This document shows, in pieces, positions 15,825 through 24,772 of a stretch of 41,919 nucleotides of DNA (position 1 is the first letter of the stretch; each line of letters opens with the position of its first letter). Location: positions 1 through 41,919 of IMG/VR virus record IMGVR_UViG_3300047558_000279. One strand, given 5' to 3'. This DNA comes from a virus. Under the pieces are notes generated by a model. It was not told the origin of the DNA. It saw only the letters and a list, made by a program, of their open reading frames with translations, and made no database searches. Both the position numbers and the translations under genes were made by a program.

Positions 15825-17960
15825 ATGGCAGCACAGCAGACTCCTGCAAGCGTTGAAGGGCAACTCGCTGAAGACAGCATCCTCAACCAGTTTAAGCGCA
15901 AGGACGAGTCGAAGAAACTTGTCGCATGGGTTAAGCAAGAATACGAGAAGGCAAAGCAGGCTCGTAAGCAAGAAGAACTAGACTGGTATCTACAACTCGC
16001 GTTCTACAACGGCTACCAATACCACACTTGGGAAACTGTAGGAAACGGTCAAGTTCTATCCGAAGAACCCAACCCACAAAAACTTCCACGCATCACCATC
16101 AACCGCATCGAACCAATCATCCGAACCGAAATCGCTAAGACTTCATCGGGTCACCCATCAGCAACCGTTGTCCCAGCATCGAACGATGACGACGACCTGA
16201 TGGCTGCATCGGCTGCCGAACAAGTCTGGCAAGCCATGTACGACAAGAACAACTTCCAAACTGACATCACCCAAAAGTCAGAATTCTGGCGCGCAACCAC
16301 AGGTAACGCGTTCATCAAAACCTACTGGAACTCATCCATCAAGGAAACCCGCGCAGTCCCACAGCAAGACCCATACACTGGACAAAAGAGCATCCAGCAA
16401 CAAGTAGTCGCTGAAGGTGACGTAGACTTCGAAGTAGTCTCCCCATTCCACCTATTCGTGCCAGACCTTGCCGAAGAAAACCTAGAAGCACAACCATACA
16501 TTTTCAACGTCTACACCAAGTCCGAACAGTGGGTAAAGTCCACGTTCGGTTCAGTGCTACCAGCCGACTATGTACCAACCAAGGTTGCTGCAACCGAAAT
16601 CATGGACTCCGCACTATTCGACGTGAAGGCTGCCAACATTTCCAAGCCAGACGCCGTGCTTGTAATCGAAATGTGGGCTAAACCAAACGGTTGCCCATGG
16701 CTACCAAAGGGCGGACTCGTCACCATTGTTGACAACGAAATCGTCCAATACGCAGACAACGGCATCCCTTACTCGCACAAAATGTATCCATTCGCACACA
16801 CCTACAGCGTGCCAACTGGAAAGTTTTACCGCCGTTCCGTAATCAAGAACCTTATTCCTATTCAGCGTGAACTAAACCGCACCCGTTCGCAAATCATTCA
16901 GGCAAAGAACCTCATGTCTAAGCCACAAATGATGTACGCAGAAGGCTCAACTGACCCGAAGAAGATTACTGCACGCGCAGGTATCTGGATTCCTATTCGC
17001 CCAGGATTCCCAATGCCACAACCAGTACCAATCCAGCCACTACCAAACTATGTCCTACAAGAAGTAGAACACCTACAAGCAGATTTCGAAGACATCTCAG
17101 GTCAACACCAAGTCTCTCGTGGACAATCAGGTGGCGTAACCGCTGCAACCGCAATCAACTACCTACAAGAACGCGACGACGCCTACCTAACCACAGTCTT
17201 TGCATCTATTGAAGCAGCAATCGAAAAGGTTGCTAAGCAAGCAATCGCCCTATTCATCCAATACGTCAACGCTCCACGCCTAATCAAGACCACTGGAACT
17301 GACGGCGCGTTCGATGCTGCCGTCCTATCAGGCGCAGACATCGCATCAGGTAACGACATCCGTATCGAATCAGGTTCGGCTCTACCAACCAGCAAGTCCG
17401 CACGCCAAAGCCTCATCACCGAATGGATGAAGATGGGCTTTATTCAGCCACAAGAAGGTCTACGTATCCTAGACATGGGTATGCTGAAGCAATACTACAA
17501 CTTGCTCAAGGTCGACGAAAACCAAGCGCAACGCGAAAACCTCATGATGAAGCGTCTCACCCCAGACCAAATCATGCAGTTTGAACAGCAATGGCAGCAA
17601 GGCGCAATGATGGGTCAGCCAGACAAGATTGTTCCAGGACAGGTCGACGCAAACGGTCAACCAATCCCACTCGCTGTCCCATCCGTTATCAAGGTCAACG
17701 ATTTCGACAACCACGCAGTACACATCGAAATCCACAACCGATTCCGCAAGTCGCAATCGTTCGACCTGCTACCAGACGAAGTTCGTGCGCAGTTCCAAAA
17801 GCACATTTCCATGCACGAATCCGCTTTGCAACAGAAAATGATGCAAGAAGCCATGATGAACGCGCAGATTCCTGCGGGTCAAAATGGTCCACAGGGAGCC
17901 GCCCCAGCCAGCGCAGCAATGCCTGACCAAACTGGACAAACGGCTCAACAACTACAGTAA
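15825..17960 (+). CDS. Portal protein
   Basis: A 711-residue protein, the large size class seen for P22-like portals. The N-terminal part has a long charged helix and then ELDWYLQLAFYNGYQYHTWE, PRITINRIEPIIRTEIAK and later ERDDAYLTTVFASIEAAIEK, all typical of portal wing and stem regions. The C-terminal 60 residues are Gln/Ala/Met-rich and may form the barrel facing the capsid interior. It forms the dodecameric DNA gate. It follows terminase and precedes scaffold and capsid, as expected. Gln is written mainly as CAA. Confidence 0.9.
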   Translation: MAAQQTPASVEGQLAEDSILNQFKRKDESKKLVAWVKQEYEKAKQARKQEELDWYLQLAFYNGYQYHTWETVGNGQVLSEEPNPQKLPRITINRIEPIIRTEIAKTSSGHPSATVVPASNDDDDLMAASAAEQVWQAMYDKNNFQTDITQKSEFWRATTGNAFIKTYWNSSIKETRAVPQQDPYTGQKSIQQQVVAEGDVDFEVVSPFHLFVPDLAEENLEAQPYIFNVYTKSEQWVKSTFGSVLPADYVPTKVAATEIMDSALFDVKAANISKPDAVLVIEMWAKPNGCPWLPKGGLVTIVDNEIVQYADNGIPYSHKMYPFAHTYSVPTGKFYRRSVIKNLIPIQRELNRTRSQIIQAKNLMSKPQMMYAEGSTDPKKITARAGIWIPIRPGFPMPQPVPIQPLPNYVLQEVEHLQADFEDISGQHQVSRGQSGGVTAATAINYLQERDDAYLTTVFASIEAAIEKVAKQAIALFIQYVNAPRLIKTTGTDGAFDAAVLSGADIASGNDIRIESGSALPTSKSARQSLITEWMKMGFIQPQEGLRILDMGMLKQYYNLLKVDENQAQRENLMMKRLTPDQIMQFEQQWQQGAMMGQPDKIVPGQVDANGQPIPLAVPSVIKVNDFDNHAVHIEIHNRFRKSQSFDLLPDEVRAQFQKHISMHESALQQKMMQEAMMNAQIPAGQNGPQGAAPASAAMPDQTGQTAQQLQ

Positions 17961-17968
17961 GGAAAAAT

Positions 17969-18820
17969 ATGTCTGATGAGACGCAGGGGCTACCTGACCA
18001 GACTACAGAGGCAGAGACTTCCGTAGTAGACGCGCCCGCTATTGACGAACCAAAGGTTCACCCCGCACACGAAAAGTTGCTTGCGGAACTACCTGAGGCT
18101 TGGCACTCCAAGGTAACCCCTTACCTGCAAGAGCAGGATAAGTATTACCAGAAGGAGATGGAAAAGTACACTCCTTACAAGGAGTTCGTTGAGGCTGGTA
18201 TTTCGCCAGACCTAGTTCGTGGCGGACTCAACCTTGCATCGGCTATCGAATCCGACCCAACCGAAGTTTACTCCTCACTCCAAACCTACCTACGCGGGCA
18301 GGGACTTCTACCTGACGAGGCTGCCAGCGTCGCACAGGACATGATGGAGCAAGAGTCTGGTGAAGACTTCGAAGACCTATTCAGTGACGACAACATCCCA
18401 AACTCTGTGAAGGCTGAACTTGACGCGCTCAAGGCAAAGCAGGCTGAGGCTGACGAATACATTTATCAGCAAGAGTTCGCTAAGGCTGAAGCCGAAGAAC
18501 TAGCCACCCTAGAAAACGAAATGGCAGACCTTCGCTCAGCACACAACATTACCGAAGCACACGAAACTGCTATCTACGACCTGATGAGCGCAGCACTAAA
18601 TGCTGGACGTATCATCTCAGTTGCTGAAGCAGCCCAGCAGTTGCAGGGAATGATTGGTTCGTTTGCTCCAGCAGGCGCAGCGGAATCAGCCCCAACCGTT
18701 GTCGGTTCCGCAGGTGGCGCAGGTATTGTCGCTCCAGACCTAGCCATCCCAAAGGATGACAAGGGTAAGAAGGAAATGCTGGCACGCATGTTTGACCAAT
18801 ACAACAAGGCAAACCAGTAG
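17969..18820 (+). CDS. Capsid scaffolding protein
   Basis: A 283-residue acidic, largely helical protein with an unstructured acidic N-terminus (EAETSVVDAPAIDEPKVHPA), a long Glu/Ala-rich helix at about 150-195 (KAEAEELATLENEMADLRSA) and a basic C-terminal segment (PKDDKGKKEMLARMFDQYNK). This is the usual design of phage scaffolds, in which the C-terminus binds the coat. AAGGAAAAAT precedes the ATG. A strong terminator follows, separating it from the capsid gene. Confidence 0.8.
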   Translation: MSDETQGLPDQTTEAETSVVDAPAIDEPKVHPAHEKLLAELPEAWHSKVTPYLQEQDKYYQKEMEKYTPYKEFVEAGISPDLVRGGLNLASAIESDPTEVYSSLQTYLRGQGLLPDEAASVAQDMMEQESGEDFEDLFSDDNIPNSVKAELDALKAKQAEADEYIYQQEFAKAEAEELATLENEMADLRSAHNITEAHETAIYDLMSAALNAGRIISVAEAAQQLQGMIGSFAPAGAAESAPTVVGSAGGAGIVAPDLAIPKDDKGKKEMLARMFDQYNKANQ

Positions 18821-18826
18821 CATCAC

Positions 18827-18860
18827 AAAAAATAGTCCCCTTAATTGGGGATTATTTTTT
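18827..18860 (+). terminator. Intrinsic terminator after the scaffold gene
   Basis: A 14-bp stem with one G-T pair: AAAAAATAGTCCCC at 18827-18840, loop TTAATT, and right arm 18847-18860, ending in a run of seven T. It is a textbook intrinsic terminator, symmetrical enough to act on both strands. Confidence 0.92.
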
Positions 18861-18865
18861 TACCC

Positions 18866-18892
18866 TGTGGATAACTCTGTGGATAACTTTGT
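18866..18892 (+). repeat. Tandem DnaA-box-like 12-mers, copy 1
   Basis: Two TGTGGATAA sites (18866-18874 and 18878-18886) lie in direct repeat at a 12-base spacing (unit TGTGGATAACTY). Each is a perfect complement of the DnaA box TTATCCACA. A further near match, TTATCCATG, is at 18907-18915. The whole 27 bases recur exactly at 40101-40127. The site lies between the scaffold terminator and the probable capsid promoter. Confidence 0.8.
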
Positions 18893-18896
18893 GTAG

Positions 18897-18902
18897 TATG
18901 AT
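18897..18902 (+). promoter_or_regulatory. Probable -10 element of the capsid promoter
   Basis: TATGAT (one mismatch to TATAAT) lies just after the DnaA-box-like repeats, about 90 bases before the capsid ATG, giving a long 5' leader with CCCTAAGAGGG as a small hairpin and TAGGAG as the ribosome site. No good -35 is seen, so activation by a protein bound to the repeats is possible. Confidence 0.45.
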
Positions 18903-18991
18903 GTAATTATCCATGTACAGCCCCTAAGAGGGTCAGGGCAAGCGATACACATTTTTCGTTAATCTAATTACTCTTAGGAGAGTGAATCACT

Positions 18992-20215
18992 ATGGCAGGT
19001 CAGGGAATCCTAACCTTCGCATCGGATGCTCTAAAGTTGGTCTACGGTGACCTTCACGAGCAACTCCGCGACAAGAACCCAGCACTGGAGTTCATCGAAG
19101 CATCGTCGCAGCACATTACCCAGAACGGTAAGGAAGTCATTTTTGACACCCACATCGGACGTAACCAGGGTATCGGCGCACGTGGCGTACGCGAAAAACT
19201 ACCAGTTGCTGGCGCGCAGAAGTACAAGCAGGCACACCTATACCTCAAGAACCTATACGGTGCTATTGAGGTTGACGGTCAACTGTTTGAGCAGGCTGCT
19301 GACAACTACAACTCGTTCATCAACGTAGTTGACAACGAAATCAAGGGTCTAAAGCGCGACCTATCGCGCGACCTGAACCGTCAGATTTACGGTGACGGAA
19401 CTGGTACTCTTGGTGTAGTCAAGACCACCGACTCGTCGGCTGACCCAACGGTTGACTTCGACTCGGTTCACTGGATTGAGCCAGACATGGTTGTTGACCT
19501 ACTTGCAGGTACTGACCTTGTAGACGGAACCCCAACCGTTCTATATGCAGGTATCGTTGTTCTCTCGGTAGACGAGGCAGCAAACACTGTAACCTTCAAC
19601 ACCAACGTTGCAGTAACCGCAGGCGACATCATCGTTCGCGCATCGAACACCACCAACTCCTTCAACAAGGAACTAACTGGTCTAGGCGCAATCGTTGGTT
19701 CGGGCAATTCGCTCCACGGCATCAACGGCGCAGACGTTGCTGTATGGAACTCCACCATCAAGACCCTAGGCTCGGCAGGCTCCCCAGGAACCCTAACCGA
19801 ACTGAACCTTATCAACCTCGTTCAAGATGTTGACAAGAAGGGTGGCGACGTTGACGTATTCCTAGCAAGCCCAGGCGTATACAACGCTTACTGGAACCTG
19901 CTACAAGGCATGCGTCAGTTCGTAAACGGTGCAGCCCTAACTGGTGGTCAGCGTTCGTTCACCTTCGAAGCACTCGGTAAGCCAATCAAGTTCGTTTCGG
20001 ACTACGCAGCGCCAAAGGGAACCCTTTACGCTCTGTCGTCGAAGGAACTGGTTATCAACCGCAAGCGCGACTGGGCTTGGATGGACCGCGATGGTTCGAT
20101 GTGGTCGCGTGTCGCAGACACCGACGCATACGAGGCTCGTATCTACCAGTACAGCGAAATTGGTACGTACCGTCGTAACGCCCACGCTAAGTTGAGCAAC
20201 ATCGCTGAACTATAG
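18992..20215 (+). CDS. Major capsid protein
   Basis: A 407-residue protein. Features include an N-terminal helix (FASDALKLVYGDLHEQL), then GRNQGIGARGVREKLPVAG and VDNEIKGLKRDLSRDLNRQI, which forms the long spine helix of an HK97-type fold. A beta-rich insertion (residues about 150-215) and an IYQYSEIGTYRRNAHAKL end follow. It builds the icosahedral shell. Codon choice is strongly biased to C-ending codons, consistent with very high expression. It forms its own transcription unit between two intrinsic terminators. Confidence 0.92.
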   Translation: MAGQGILTFASDALKLVYGDLHEQLRDKNPALEFIEASSQHITQNGKEVIFDTHIGRNQGIGARGVREKLPVAGAQKYKQAHLYLKNLYGAIEVDGQLFEQAADNYNSFINVVDNEIKGLKRDLSRDLNRQIYGDGTGTLGVVKTTDSSADPTVDFDSVHWIEPDMVVDLLAGTDLVDGTPTVLYAGIVVLSVDEAANTVTFNTNVAVTAGDIIVRASNTTNSFNKELTGLGAIVGSGNSLHGINGADVAVWNSTIKTLGSAGSPGTLTELNLINLVQDVDKKGGDVDVFLASPGVYNAYWNLLQGMRQFVNGAALTGGQRSFTFEALGKPIKFVSDYAAPKGTLYALSSKELVINRKRDWAWMDRDGSMWSRVADTDAYEARIYQYSEIGTYRRNAHAKLSNIAEL

Positions 20216-20228
20216 CAGTTAAAAAACT

Positions 20229-20272
20229 CCTAGGCTCCCTGTCCGTCTCGCGGGGAGCCTAGGTTTTTTTTT
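20229..20272 (+). terminator. Intrinsic terminator after the capsid gene
   Basis: An 11-bp perfect stem, CCTAGGCTCCC at 20229-20239 with 20253-20263, followed by nine T. It lies 14 bases after the capsid stop and would isolate capsid mRNA from downstream head-tail genes. Confidence 0.93.
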
Positions 20273-20290
20273 AGATAGAATAGGAGCATC

Positions 20291-20713
20291 ATGGAAATTA
20301 TCAACTTCGCCCGAATCGACGGGCTACACAGCGACTACCACCGCAGAGTCGCGGCAGCAATCCGCGACGTATTCCCAACCGTTCGACTACTCCGTATGGA
20401 GCCAGGTCACCCATCATTCGACCCAGAACGCCCATACGCCCTAGTAGACGAACCAAACCTCACCATGCCCTACCACATTCGCAACGTGGCAGAATCAGAA
20501 ATCGACCACCGCCTACTCGCATGGCTACTAGAAAACAACTCACATGACCCAAATTCAAAGGTCAGTAAGATACAATTGTTAGAGATGGCACATGCTGCAT
20601 TAGAGGCGAAGCGTGAAGAAGAATATCGCGCTGAAAAACGCGACTTGATGAAATCAATCCTCAAGTCCAACAAACACGAATATCGCCACGACGGAAAAGT
20701 TCTTAGGAAGTAA
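20291..20713 (+). CDS. Hypothetical structural-region protein
   Basis: A 140-residue protein following the capsid terminator, with TAGGAGCATC before its ATG. The first 60 residues contain NFARIDGLHSDYHRRVAAAI and PGHPSFDPERPYALVDEPN; the last 50 are a charged helix (KREEEYRAEKRDLMKSILK). No family is recognised. Its position between capsid and adaptor suggests a head-completion or capsid accessory role, which is inference only. Confidence 0.65.
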   Translation: MEIINFARIDGLHSDYHRRVAAAIRDVFPTVRLLRMEPGHPSFDPERPYALVDEPNLTMPYHIRNVAESEIDHRLLAWLLENNSHDPNSKVSKIQLLEMAHAALEAKREEEYRAEKRDLMKSILKSNKHEYRHDGKVLRK

Positions 20714-20715
20714 AA

Positions 20716-21378
20716 ATGCCAGCAGAGGAATTCTCATACGCAGGAACAGACATCGCTACCCGTGTCCGTTCACAGTTCGGTGACACCTCTGGCACGCAAC
20801 TAACCGACGCATCAATCCTCCTCTGGATTAACGACGGTCAACGCGAAATCGTAAACTCTAACCCAATCCTGCGCGCAACCAAAATCACTGACCTAATCAA
20901 CGCGCAAGCAGACTACACTTTCCCATCCGACAAAGTTCTAATCATCGAAGCCGTCTATGTTAACGGATACCCAATCCCAAACATGACGCCACAAGCAGCA
21001 CGCCAGTTCATCCAGTCACGCGACCCTAAGGCGGAGCAAACTGCGGAACGCCCAGAAGTCTGGTACGAACGTGCAGGTGTAATCACCTTCTACCCTGTAC
21101 CAAACAAAACTTTTGTTGGCGGAATGAAACTTGAATACATTAAGAACCCAACCCCGCTAACCTCGCTATCATCAGCCGTAGGTATCCCAGACCGTTACTT
21201 CAACGAATTAACCAACTATGTTATCGCCCAAGCCCTAGAGATGGACGAAAACTATGACGCAGCAAACTTTAAACACCGCCAGTTCCGTGATGGACTAGAC
21301 CGCCAATCCCTGAAAGACACCGTATCTCAAGACTCTCTCTACGCCCAAATTCTCCCAGACTCTGACGATTACCGATAA
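20716..21378 (+). CDS. Head-tail adaptor protein
   Basis: A 220-residue protein. The N-terminal helices (DIATRVRSQFGDTSGTQLTD then ASILLWINDGQREIV) and the later PDRYFNELTNYVIAQALEMD helix match podovirus adaptor proteins that dock under the portal (P22 gp4-like or T7 gp11-like). A beta insertion (VWYERAGVITFYPVPN) lies in the middle. It is coupled to the next gene through a TAATG overlap. Confidence 0.75.
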   Translation: MPAEEFSYAGTDIATRVRSQFGDTSGTQLTDASILLWINDGQREIVNSNPILRATKITDLINAQADYTFPSDKVLIIEAVYVNGYPIPNMTPQAARQFIQSRDPKAEQTAERPEVWYERAGVITFYPVPNKTFVGGMKLEYIKNPTPLTSLSSAVGIPDRYFNELTNYVIAQALEMDENYDAANFKHRQFRDGLDRQSLKDTVSQDSLYAQILPDSDDYR

Positions 21379-23018
21379 TGTCCACAGTAATCCGCCAACG
21401 CAGTATGCAACTGCAAAAGTTCACTGGTGGTCTCAACAACTACTGGGACCAATCCTCAATCGACGACAGCGAACTCGCCAGCATCATCAACTTTGAGTTC
21501 GCAACCAACGGCTCGCTAACCTCACGCCCACCAATCTACCCACAAAAAAACGGGTCAGGCACAACCATCACCACCCCAGTTGCTGGACAACCAGTAGACA
21601 TCCTAGGAACCTATGTACGCGCAGACGGCACACGCTTCCTAGTCTGTACAACCAACACCAAAACTTGGATTTACAACGTCCTAACCTACACTTGGACACA
21701 AATCACAACCTTCAAAGCATCCGACTCCACCCAATACCTAAACAAAATCGTCCTATCCTCAACTACCGCAGGACAAGGCGGATACTGGGAAGACGGCACA
21801 TTCACCAACACCCCAACCATGCCAGCCCTATCAGGCATCGAACTATTCCAAACCCGCTTCTTCGGATACGGCGTACGCGGAACAACAACCGCAAATATCA
21901 TCTACTGGACCAACATTTCCACAGCAGGACCATCAGGCGAATCAACCAGCGTCTGGAGTTGGCTAGACGAATTCTCAAACTACATGTACGTCGAAATCGG
22001 TGGCGGTGATGGACAATGGATTACCGCAATGGAACAAGGCTACAACGACATCGTAATCTTCCGTAACCGCAGCACCTACCGCTACTCCTACGGCGACGCC
22101 CCCGAACTCGGTCAAATGCAAGTCATGCAACAAGACATCGGAGCCGAAAACAAACACTCCGTAGTCAAGTTCGAAAACGCACACTTCGTCCTATCAGGCG
22201 GCATCCTCTACAAATACCAAAACTGGCTCTACTATCCACTCAACGCACAAAAAGTAAAATTCGAATCACAATCATTCGCCCGCCGAATCGAACACGCAGT
22301 AAGCATCATCGGGCGCCGCTGCTACGTCTGGCACAACGGCGGAACCTACGTCTACAACCTAGACACCCAAACATGGTCCGAATGGCAATCAACCCACAAA
22401 GTCGCATACTTTGTACCAGTAGAACGCCGCGCAGAAGAATCCGAAGAAACCCTATACTTCGGAATCACAGGCACAACCAGCGACTACAACCTATACCGCA
22501 CCGAAATCATCCCAACCACAGTAAACGGCAGCGAAACATTCAACTGCTCAATGCGAACCAAAATCTACGACTTCGATGCACCCGCCGAATGGAAACGCCT
22601 CTACTTTTGGGCAGCCGACATCGCCTCCGCCTTGCCCGTAAAAGCCTCAGTATTCCCTGTAGACCTACCAGAAACACCACCAATAATCACTTGGGAAGAA
22701 CTATCCAAAGACCTCACAAGCGAAACCACCTACGCCACATGGGACGAACTATCTAAAGACGCCCCAGATGACGAAATCTTTGGCACATGGGATAACCTGA
22801 AAGAAACTGACGGACGCATCACAAGCATTGTCAGCAACTTCACAGCAACCAAACCACAACGCATGGAGATGAAGTTCAACCATGCCCTACGTTTCAGACG
22901 AGTCTATTTTGAGTTATACTTAGACTGTGACGGAACGGCGTCCACCTCACCTGTAAGCGTATTTAGCATCACCCCAATGGTTGGTTCTAAAGCAAAGATT
23001 TCTAAGGCAGCAAACTAA
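21378..23018 (+). CDS. Tail hub / nozzle protein (podovirus beta-propeller-like)
   Basis: A 546-residue protein. After a short N-terminus (QLQKFTGGLNNYWDQSSIDD) it is built of repeated beta blades with aromatic turns, such as TKTWIYNVLTYTWTQI, GGTYVYNLDTQTWSEW and three TWEELSKD-like units at about 430-475. The start with GGLNN and early blades resembles P22 gp10 and related nozzle proteins that plug the portal exit. Overlapping TAATG junctions on both sides tie it to adaptor and downstream ejection genes. Confidence 0.75.
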   Translation: MSTVIRQRSMQLQKFTGGLNNYWDQSSIDDSELASIINFEFATNGSLTSRPPIYPQKNGSGTTITTPVAGQPVDILGTYVRADGTRFLVCTTNTKTWIYNVLTYTWTQITTFKASDSTQYLNKIVLSSTTAGQGGYWEDGTFTNTPTMPALSGIELFQTRFFGYGVRGTTTANIIYWTNISTAGPSGESTSVWSWLDEFSNYMYVEIGGGDGQWITAMEQGYNDIVIFRNRSTYRYSYGDAPELGQMQVMQQDIGAENKHSVVKFENAHFVLSGGILYKYQNWLYYPLNAQKVKFESQSFARRIEHAVSIIGRRCYVWHNGGTYVYNLDTQTWSEWQSTHKVAYFVPVERRAEESEETLYFGITGTTSDYNLYRTEIIPTTVNGSETFNCSMRTKIYDFDAPAEWKRLYFWAADIASALPVKASVFPVDLPETPPIITWEELSKDLTSETTYATWDELSKDAPDDEIFGTWDNLKETDGRITSIVSNFTATKPQRMEMKFNHALRFRRVYFELYLDCDGTASTSPVSVFSITPMVGSKAKISKAAN

Positions 23019-23251
23019 TGGCAGGCGCAGAGCGTGGATTACTCGGAACTTTCGAGTTCAACCCATACGCTGCGGGTGCTAAAGTTTACAACAGCGTCTC
23101 ATCCTCACCCACCCGTGGAGCAGTAGACAAGACAGGTTACGCATTGCGTGACCGCAAACTCGCTGTAAGACGTAACGCTGTCCTAGCGAAGATGAAAGCG
23201 CAACAGGCAGGCGCACACGCAAACTCTAACGTTCAAAGGTTCGTGAAGTAA
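23018..23251 (+). CDS. Small basic structural-region protein
   Basis: A 77-residue basic protein (AERGLLGTFEFNPYAAGAKV, then RDRKLAVRRNAVLAKMKAQQ). Both ends overlap neighbours by TAATG junctions. The basic helical C-terminal half could bind DNA inside the virion. No family is recognised. Confidence 0.6.
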   Translation: MAGAERGLLGTFEFNPYAAGAKVYNSVSSSPTRGAVDKTGYALRDRKLAVRRNAVLAKMKAQQAGAHANSNVQRFVK

Positions 23252-23772
23252 TGGCTCTACGCAGCGGTCTATTTACCGACAATGGCGGACCTACACAATC
23301 CGCGACTACCACACCAATCGCCAGTACCCCAACCATTACGGGTACAGCATTTGACGTAACCAAAGACCCAAACTATCTAGCAGCAATCAACGCTGGACAA
23401 TCAAACTTCAACATCAACCGCAACCAAGCCCTAGCAGGTTTACAAGGTCAACAAATCCAAGCCGACCAATCATTAACCAACCTAAACAAGACCGCTGCCG
23501 AATCACGCCGCCGTCTAGCAGGAAACTTTGCTGCCCGCGGAATGGCTGGCGGAGCATACGGCGCATCCTACGCTGCCCAAGACCGCGCAAACGCTGAACA
23601 AATCGCTTCACAAACCAGCATCCTAGACCAGATTGCTGCCCTCAACCAAAACTTCCTACAAAACTATGGTGCTGTAGGTTCAGACTGGCTAGGAACCCTA
23701 CAAGGTCAACGCGAACAAACCCAAGCAGCACAATCCGCTATCGCTGCAAACCTAGCAAGAATGGGACTCTAA
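23251..23772 (+). CDS. Gln/Ala-rich probable internal virion (ejection) protein
   Basis: A 173-residue protein dominated by Gln, Ala and Asn, with long amphipathic helices (NRNQALAGLQGQQIQADQSL; AEQIASQTSILDQIAALNQN). The segment NFAARGMAGGAYGASYAAQD is glycine-rich. This composition and position, downstream of the nozzle and before a giant protein, fit podovirus ejection proteins that leave the capsid with DNA. Gln codons are mostly CAA. Confidence 0.6.
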   Translation: MALRSGLFTDNGGPTQSATTTPIASTPTITGTAFDVTKDPNYLAAINAGQSNFNINRNQALAGLQGQQIQADQSLTNLNKTAAESRRRLAGNFAARGMAGGAYGASYAAQDRANAEQIASQTSILDQIAALNQNFLQNYGAVGSDWLGTLQGQREQTQAAQSAIAANLARMGL

Positions 23773-23773
23773 C

Positions 23774-24721
23774 ATGGCTCAACTAGGCACTGCTGAAAGT
23801 CTCGGACAAGACGTAACCGCACAATTCCAGCCAACACTGGACTACCTAAACCAACAACAAAATGTCATCACCAACCGTTACGAAACTAACAAGGCTGACA
23901 TCAAAAACATTTTTGGCAACCTATCAAGCCTAACCAACGCTGACGCTGCCCGCATCAAGCAACAATTCGTCGACACCCTAACAGGTCAACAGTCTGCGCT
24001 CGCTGCGCGTACTGCTGAAGTTCGTCAAGCACAACAAGCAGGTCAAGCACAACAGGCTGTAACTGCTGGTGAACGCGGAAATGGTCCAGCCCCAATGATG
24101 GGTAACACTGCTGCTGCCCGTGCTGCCGAACAAGGCATTGCCCGTTCAAACCAATACCAAACTATTTGGGAAGGTCTACAAGGAGCAAACCAGCAACAAG
24201 CACTCCAAGACATCCAAAACCGTGGCGCAGGCTACGGACAGCAAGAACTACAAGCAAACACCGCCCTACAACGTGGACTATCAAACGATTTGTCTGGTCT
24301 TGCTGGACAGTACGCAACAGTTCAGTCTGATATGGCTAAGGCTCAAGGAGCATCCAACCAGCGTGTACTAAACGCATATTACAGTCAGGCTCAAGCAGCC
24401 ACTGCTGCTGAACGTGCTAAGGGTCTAGCCGCATACCGTGCATCGCTTGCTGCGCAAAACCGTCCCGTAACTTACACTAACGATGCTGTTGGTTGGTCTC
24501 AAAAAGCATACGATTATGGACTAAATCCTGAAGTTATTGCAAATGCTATTGACCGTATGGCTGCTTACGAAAACACTCTACTTGAGGGGCAAACAGACTC
24601 TAGTGGTCGTCCGCTACAGGCATCTAAGGCTGACATTAAAGCCCGCTGGCAAAGAACGTTTGGAAATAAGCCAGAGTACGCATTTGGTCTAGACTACATC
24701 AACAAGTACGGTAACTTCTAA
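23774..24721 (+). CDS. Gln/Ala-rich probable internal virion (ejection) protein
   Basis: A 315-residue, almost fully helical protein very rich in Gln and Ala (RQAQQAGQAQQAVTAGERGN; ANQQQALQDIQNRGAGYGQQ). The C-terminal 90 residues are less biased (VGWSQKAYDYGLNPEVIANA) and may fold as a globular end. It starts one base after the previous stop. Composition and position suggest an ejection or internal core protein. It shares CAA-biased Gln usage with its neighbours. Confidence 0.6.
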   Translation: MAQLGTAESLGQDVTAQFQPTLDYLNQQQNVITNRYETNKADIKNIFGNLSSLTNADAARIKQQFVDTLTGQQSALAARTAEVRQAQQAGQAQQAVTAGERGNGPAPMMGNTAAARAAEQGIARSNQYQTIWEGLQGANQQQALQDIQNRGAGYGQQELQANTALQRGLSNDLSGLAGQYATVQSDMAKAQGASNQRVLNAYYSQAQAATAAERAKGLAAYRASLAAQNRPVTYTNDAVGWSQKAYDYGLNPEVIANAIDRMAAYENTLLEGQTDSSGRPLQASKADIKARWQRTFGNKPEYAFGLDYINKYGNF

Positions 24722-24737
24722 ACCCTGCTGTTTTCTG

Positions 24738-24743
24738 TATAAT
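24738..24743 (+). promoter_or_regulatory. -10 element (TATAAT) before the giant gene
   Basis: A perfect TATAAT lies 30 bases before the TTG start of the 2,159-codon gene, in the only gap (51 bases) of this part of the operon. No clear -35 is visible. An internal promoter for the giant gene and the lone gene after it is plausible. Confidence 0.5.
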
Positions 24744-24772
24744 TGAAGTAACAACTTCTCTAGGCGGAATCT

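Noticed and set aside
17591-17926. Second long plus-strand frame inside the end of the portal gene
   Set aside because: It is an Arg/Ser/Pro-rich shifted reading of the Gln/Ala-rich portal tail, with no ribosome site or domain.
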